Origin: Willaertia magna
Lineage: Eukaryota > Heterolobosea > Eutetramitea > Acrasida > Naegleriidae
Direction: 5' to 3'
Length of the DNA stretch: 10,096 nucleotides
Assembly: GCA_902984215.1 (NCBI GenBank)
Contig: CADWAF010004826.1
Span: 1 to 10,096 of the forward strand
Shown here: piece by piece, positions 9,224 to 10,096 of the stretch
Position numbering within the stretch: the first letter of the stretch is position 1
Layout: each line of letters begins with the position of its first letter
Made by a program: the position numbers and the translations under genes
The notes under the pieces: generated by a model
Told to the model about the DNA's origin: nothing
Databases searched by the model: none
What the model saw: the letters and a program-made list of their open reading frames with translations, nothing else

Positions 9224-9261
9224 TCATCAACCCTTTTGAGGGTCGGTCATGATCTTGATGA
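9224..9261. repeat. Nested hairpin at the edge of the less A/T-rich right end
   Basis: TCATCAA (9224-9230) pairs with TTGATGA (9255-9261), and inside it ACCCT (9230-9234) pairs with AGGGT (9239-9243) around a TTTG loop. It stands out from the A/T desert by its G/C content and may mark the end of a mobile element. No function can be assigned from sequence. Confidence 0.4.
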
Positions 9262-9307
9262 TTTTATTTTAACATTAAACTTTGTGACTGGGCATTAAAA
9301 GATTATG

Positions 9308-9542
9308 TTTGGACATGGTGATTATGACCAAACATTATAACCAAAACCAAAATATCAGGTTAAATTATTGGTAAACTGAGGCATTATGTTTTTTTTTGAG
9401 TACAATTTTATTTTTTCTTAGGTAAAAAATGATATCAGGATTTGTTTTGGAGATTAAATCCAACAAAAAACATAATGTTTTTGTTTTGGTTATAATGTTT
9501 TAGTTTTAATCATGATGTTTGATTATAATTATAATGTCCAAA
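9308..9542. mobile_element. Imperfect foldback (long inverted repeat), probable non-autonomous element
   Basis: The left arm (9308-9398) and right arm (9464-9542) are imperfect reverse complements around a loop of about 65 bases. The arm ends TTTGGACAT (9308-9316) and ATGTCCAAA (9534-9542) match perfectly. So do an 18-base block (9330-9347 against 9483-9500, AAACATTATAACCAAAAC) and CATTATGTTTTTT (9382-9394) against its complement at 9465-9477. Further direct copies of the same motifs follow outside the right arm: ACATTATAACCAAAA at 9573-9587 repeats 9332-9346, and CCAAACATTATG lies at 9608-9618. It encodes no protein. Many related short motifs in both orientations suggest a foldback or MITE-like element; no target-site duplication is clear. 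Confidence 0.5.
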
Positions 9543-9664
9543 TATAATTCTAATGTATAAGATTATGTCCAGACATTATAACCAAAAATGAACATTAAAA
9601 TTTTTGCCAAACATTATGTCTTGTAGCGAATATCGAGTTCGTAACCGTCTCTCTTTTATTGAAA

Positions 9665-9673
9665 TATATAAAG
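9665..9673 (+). promoter_or_regulatory. TATA-like site upstream of the right-edge open frame
   Basis: TATATAAAG lies 310 bases before the ATG at 9984, just after a stretch of more balanced composition (9618-9660). An AATAAA follows at 9804-9809. TATA then AATAAA ahead of a Gag-like frame would suit a long terminal repeat, but no second repeat copy or primer-binding site is visible. In this A/T-rich DNA such sites occur by chance. Confidence 0.2.
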
Positions 9674-9983
9674 ATTTTGTTGGTACTAAGATATTTAAAT
9701 ATTTTAACAACTTTTTTATTTATTTGTTGATAGATTTTTTATTTTATATATTTTTTTTAACAACTAAATGGTTTTTTGCTTTATTTTGAAAGTTTTTTAT
9801 ATTAATAAATTTTTGTTTAAATTGTTGTATTAAGTTTTTTGTATTTTGTTGTTATAAAATTAAATTTTAATATAATTTTTTTAATCCATTCATCTTTCTT
9901 TCTGAGCTCTTCAATAATTAAACTTGAAACTAAAGGGTCCCAAGTTGTCGTATTTTTTTCATCTCGATTTTTCAAACAAAAAA

Positions 9984-10096
9984 ATGTTGTCATCCAGTGA
10001 CAGTGAAATCTTAAACATTGTTATTTTTGATGGAAATACAGGTCATGATTGGAAAAGTATCTTCATGGAATTTGAAAAGAAGATTAATTTTAAATA
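9984..10096 (+). CDS. Start of a Gag-like open frame (probable retrotransposon), runs off the right edge
   Basis: ATG at 9984 begins 37 codons open to the window end. The frame is also open upstream to a TAA at 9915-9917, but 9984 is the first ATG. The peptide starts MLSSSDSEI and continues IFDGNTGHDWKSIFMEFEKK. The pattern F-D/N-G-x(3-5)-W-x(4-6)-F resembles the N-terminus of LTR-retrotransposon Gag proteins, where a conserved Trp follows an FDG-type motif. Base composition is noticeably richer in G/C than the neighbouring desert, which supports real coding. Only the beginning is visible, so the family call is tentative; an unrelated host gene is possible. Confidence 0.45.
   Translation, partial: MLSSSDSEILNIVIFDGNTGHDWKSIFMEFEKKINFK

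Noticed and set aside
9604..9789. 61-codon plus-strand frame (ATG at 9616)
   Set aside because: Its second half is low-complexity Phe/Leu/Ile from A/T-rich DNA and it starts inside the repeat motif CCAAACATTATG. It is more likely UTR or LTR sequence.

Overview
The window is nuclear DNA from a very AT-rich eukaryote. The evidence is a 45-base spliceosomal-type intron (GTAAGT...TAG), a gene split across exons, overlapping convergent genes, and thousands of bases of near-homopolymeric A/T with no genes. The pairing of a Na+/H+ exchanger with a membrane cyclase-type receptor carrying an extracellular Cache-like sensor fits a protist or a zoosporic (flagellated) early-branching fungus better than an animal or plant. 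The sequence alone does not place it further.

Left third (1-3628). The 3' part of a Na+/H+ exchanger gene enters on the plus strand (2-207 and 253-1642). It meets the 3' end of a cyclase-like gene on the minus strand, with only 5 bases between the two stop codons. A segment of about 1.72 kb spanning both gene ends (the last 13 bases of the exchanger exon, the 45-base intron, the whole terminal exchanger exon, and the last ~88 codons of the cyclase gene) is present twice in tandem (195-1914 and 1915-3628). Both exchanger terminal exons are intact and a few percent diverged, and most differences are silent. One upstream exon therefore faces two usable last exons.

Middle (3368-5448, minus strand). 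This is a receptor-type cyclase homologue: cytoplasmic N-terminus, membrane helix, large extracellular Cache-like region, second membrane helix, linker, and the start of a class III cyclase homology domain. Its metal-binding positions look substituted. The domain is broken exactly at the right edge of the second repeat unit: the central part of the catalytic domain is absent and the frame shifts. The only copies of its C-terminus lie inside the two repeat units. Just upstream is a short coding-like open frame on the same strand (5445-5612) that overlaps the receptor ATG.

Right half (5616-10096). About 3.6 kb of extreme A/T sequence holds no gene I can support, apart from one statistically odd open frame (7259-7558), a small tandem repeat and a simple repeat. 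From about 9220 the composition becomes less extreme. There is a hairpin, then an imperfect foldback built on CATTATAACCAAA-type motifs (about 9308-9542, with extra copies to 9619), then a TATA-like site. Finally, an open frame runs off the right edge (9984 onward) whose first residues resemble the start of a retrotransposon Gag. The right end is probably transposon-derived.
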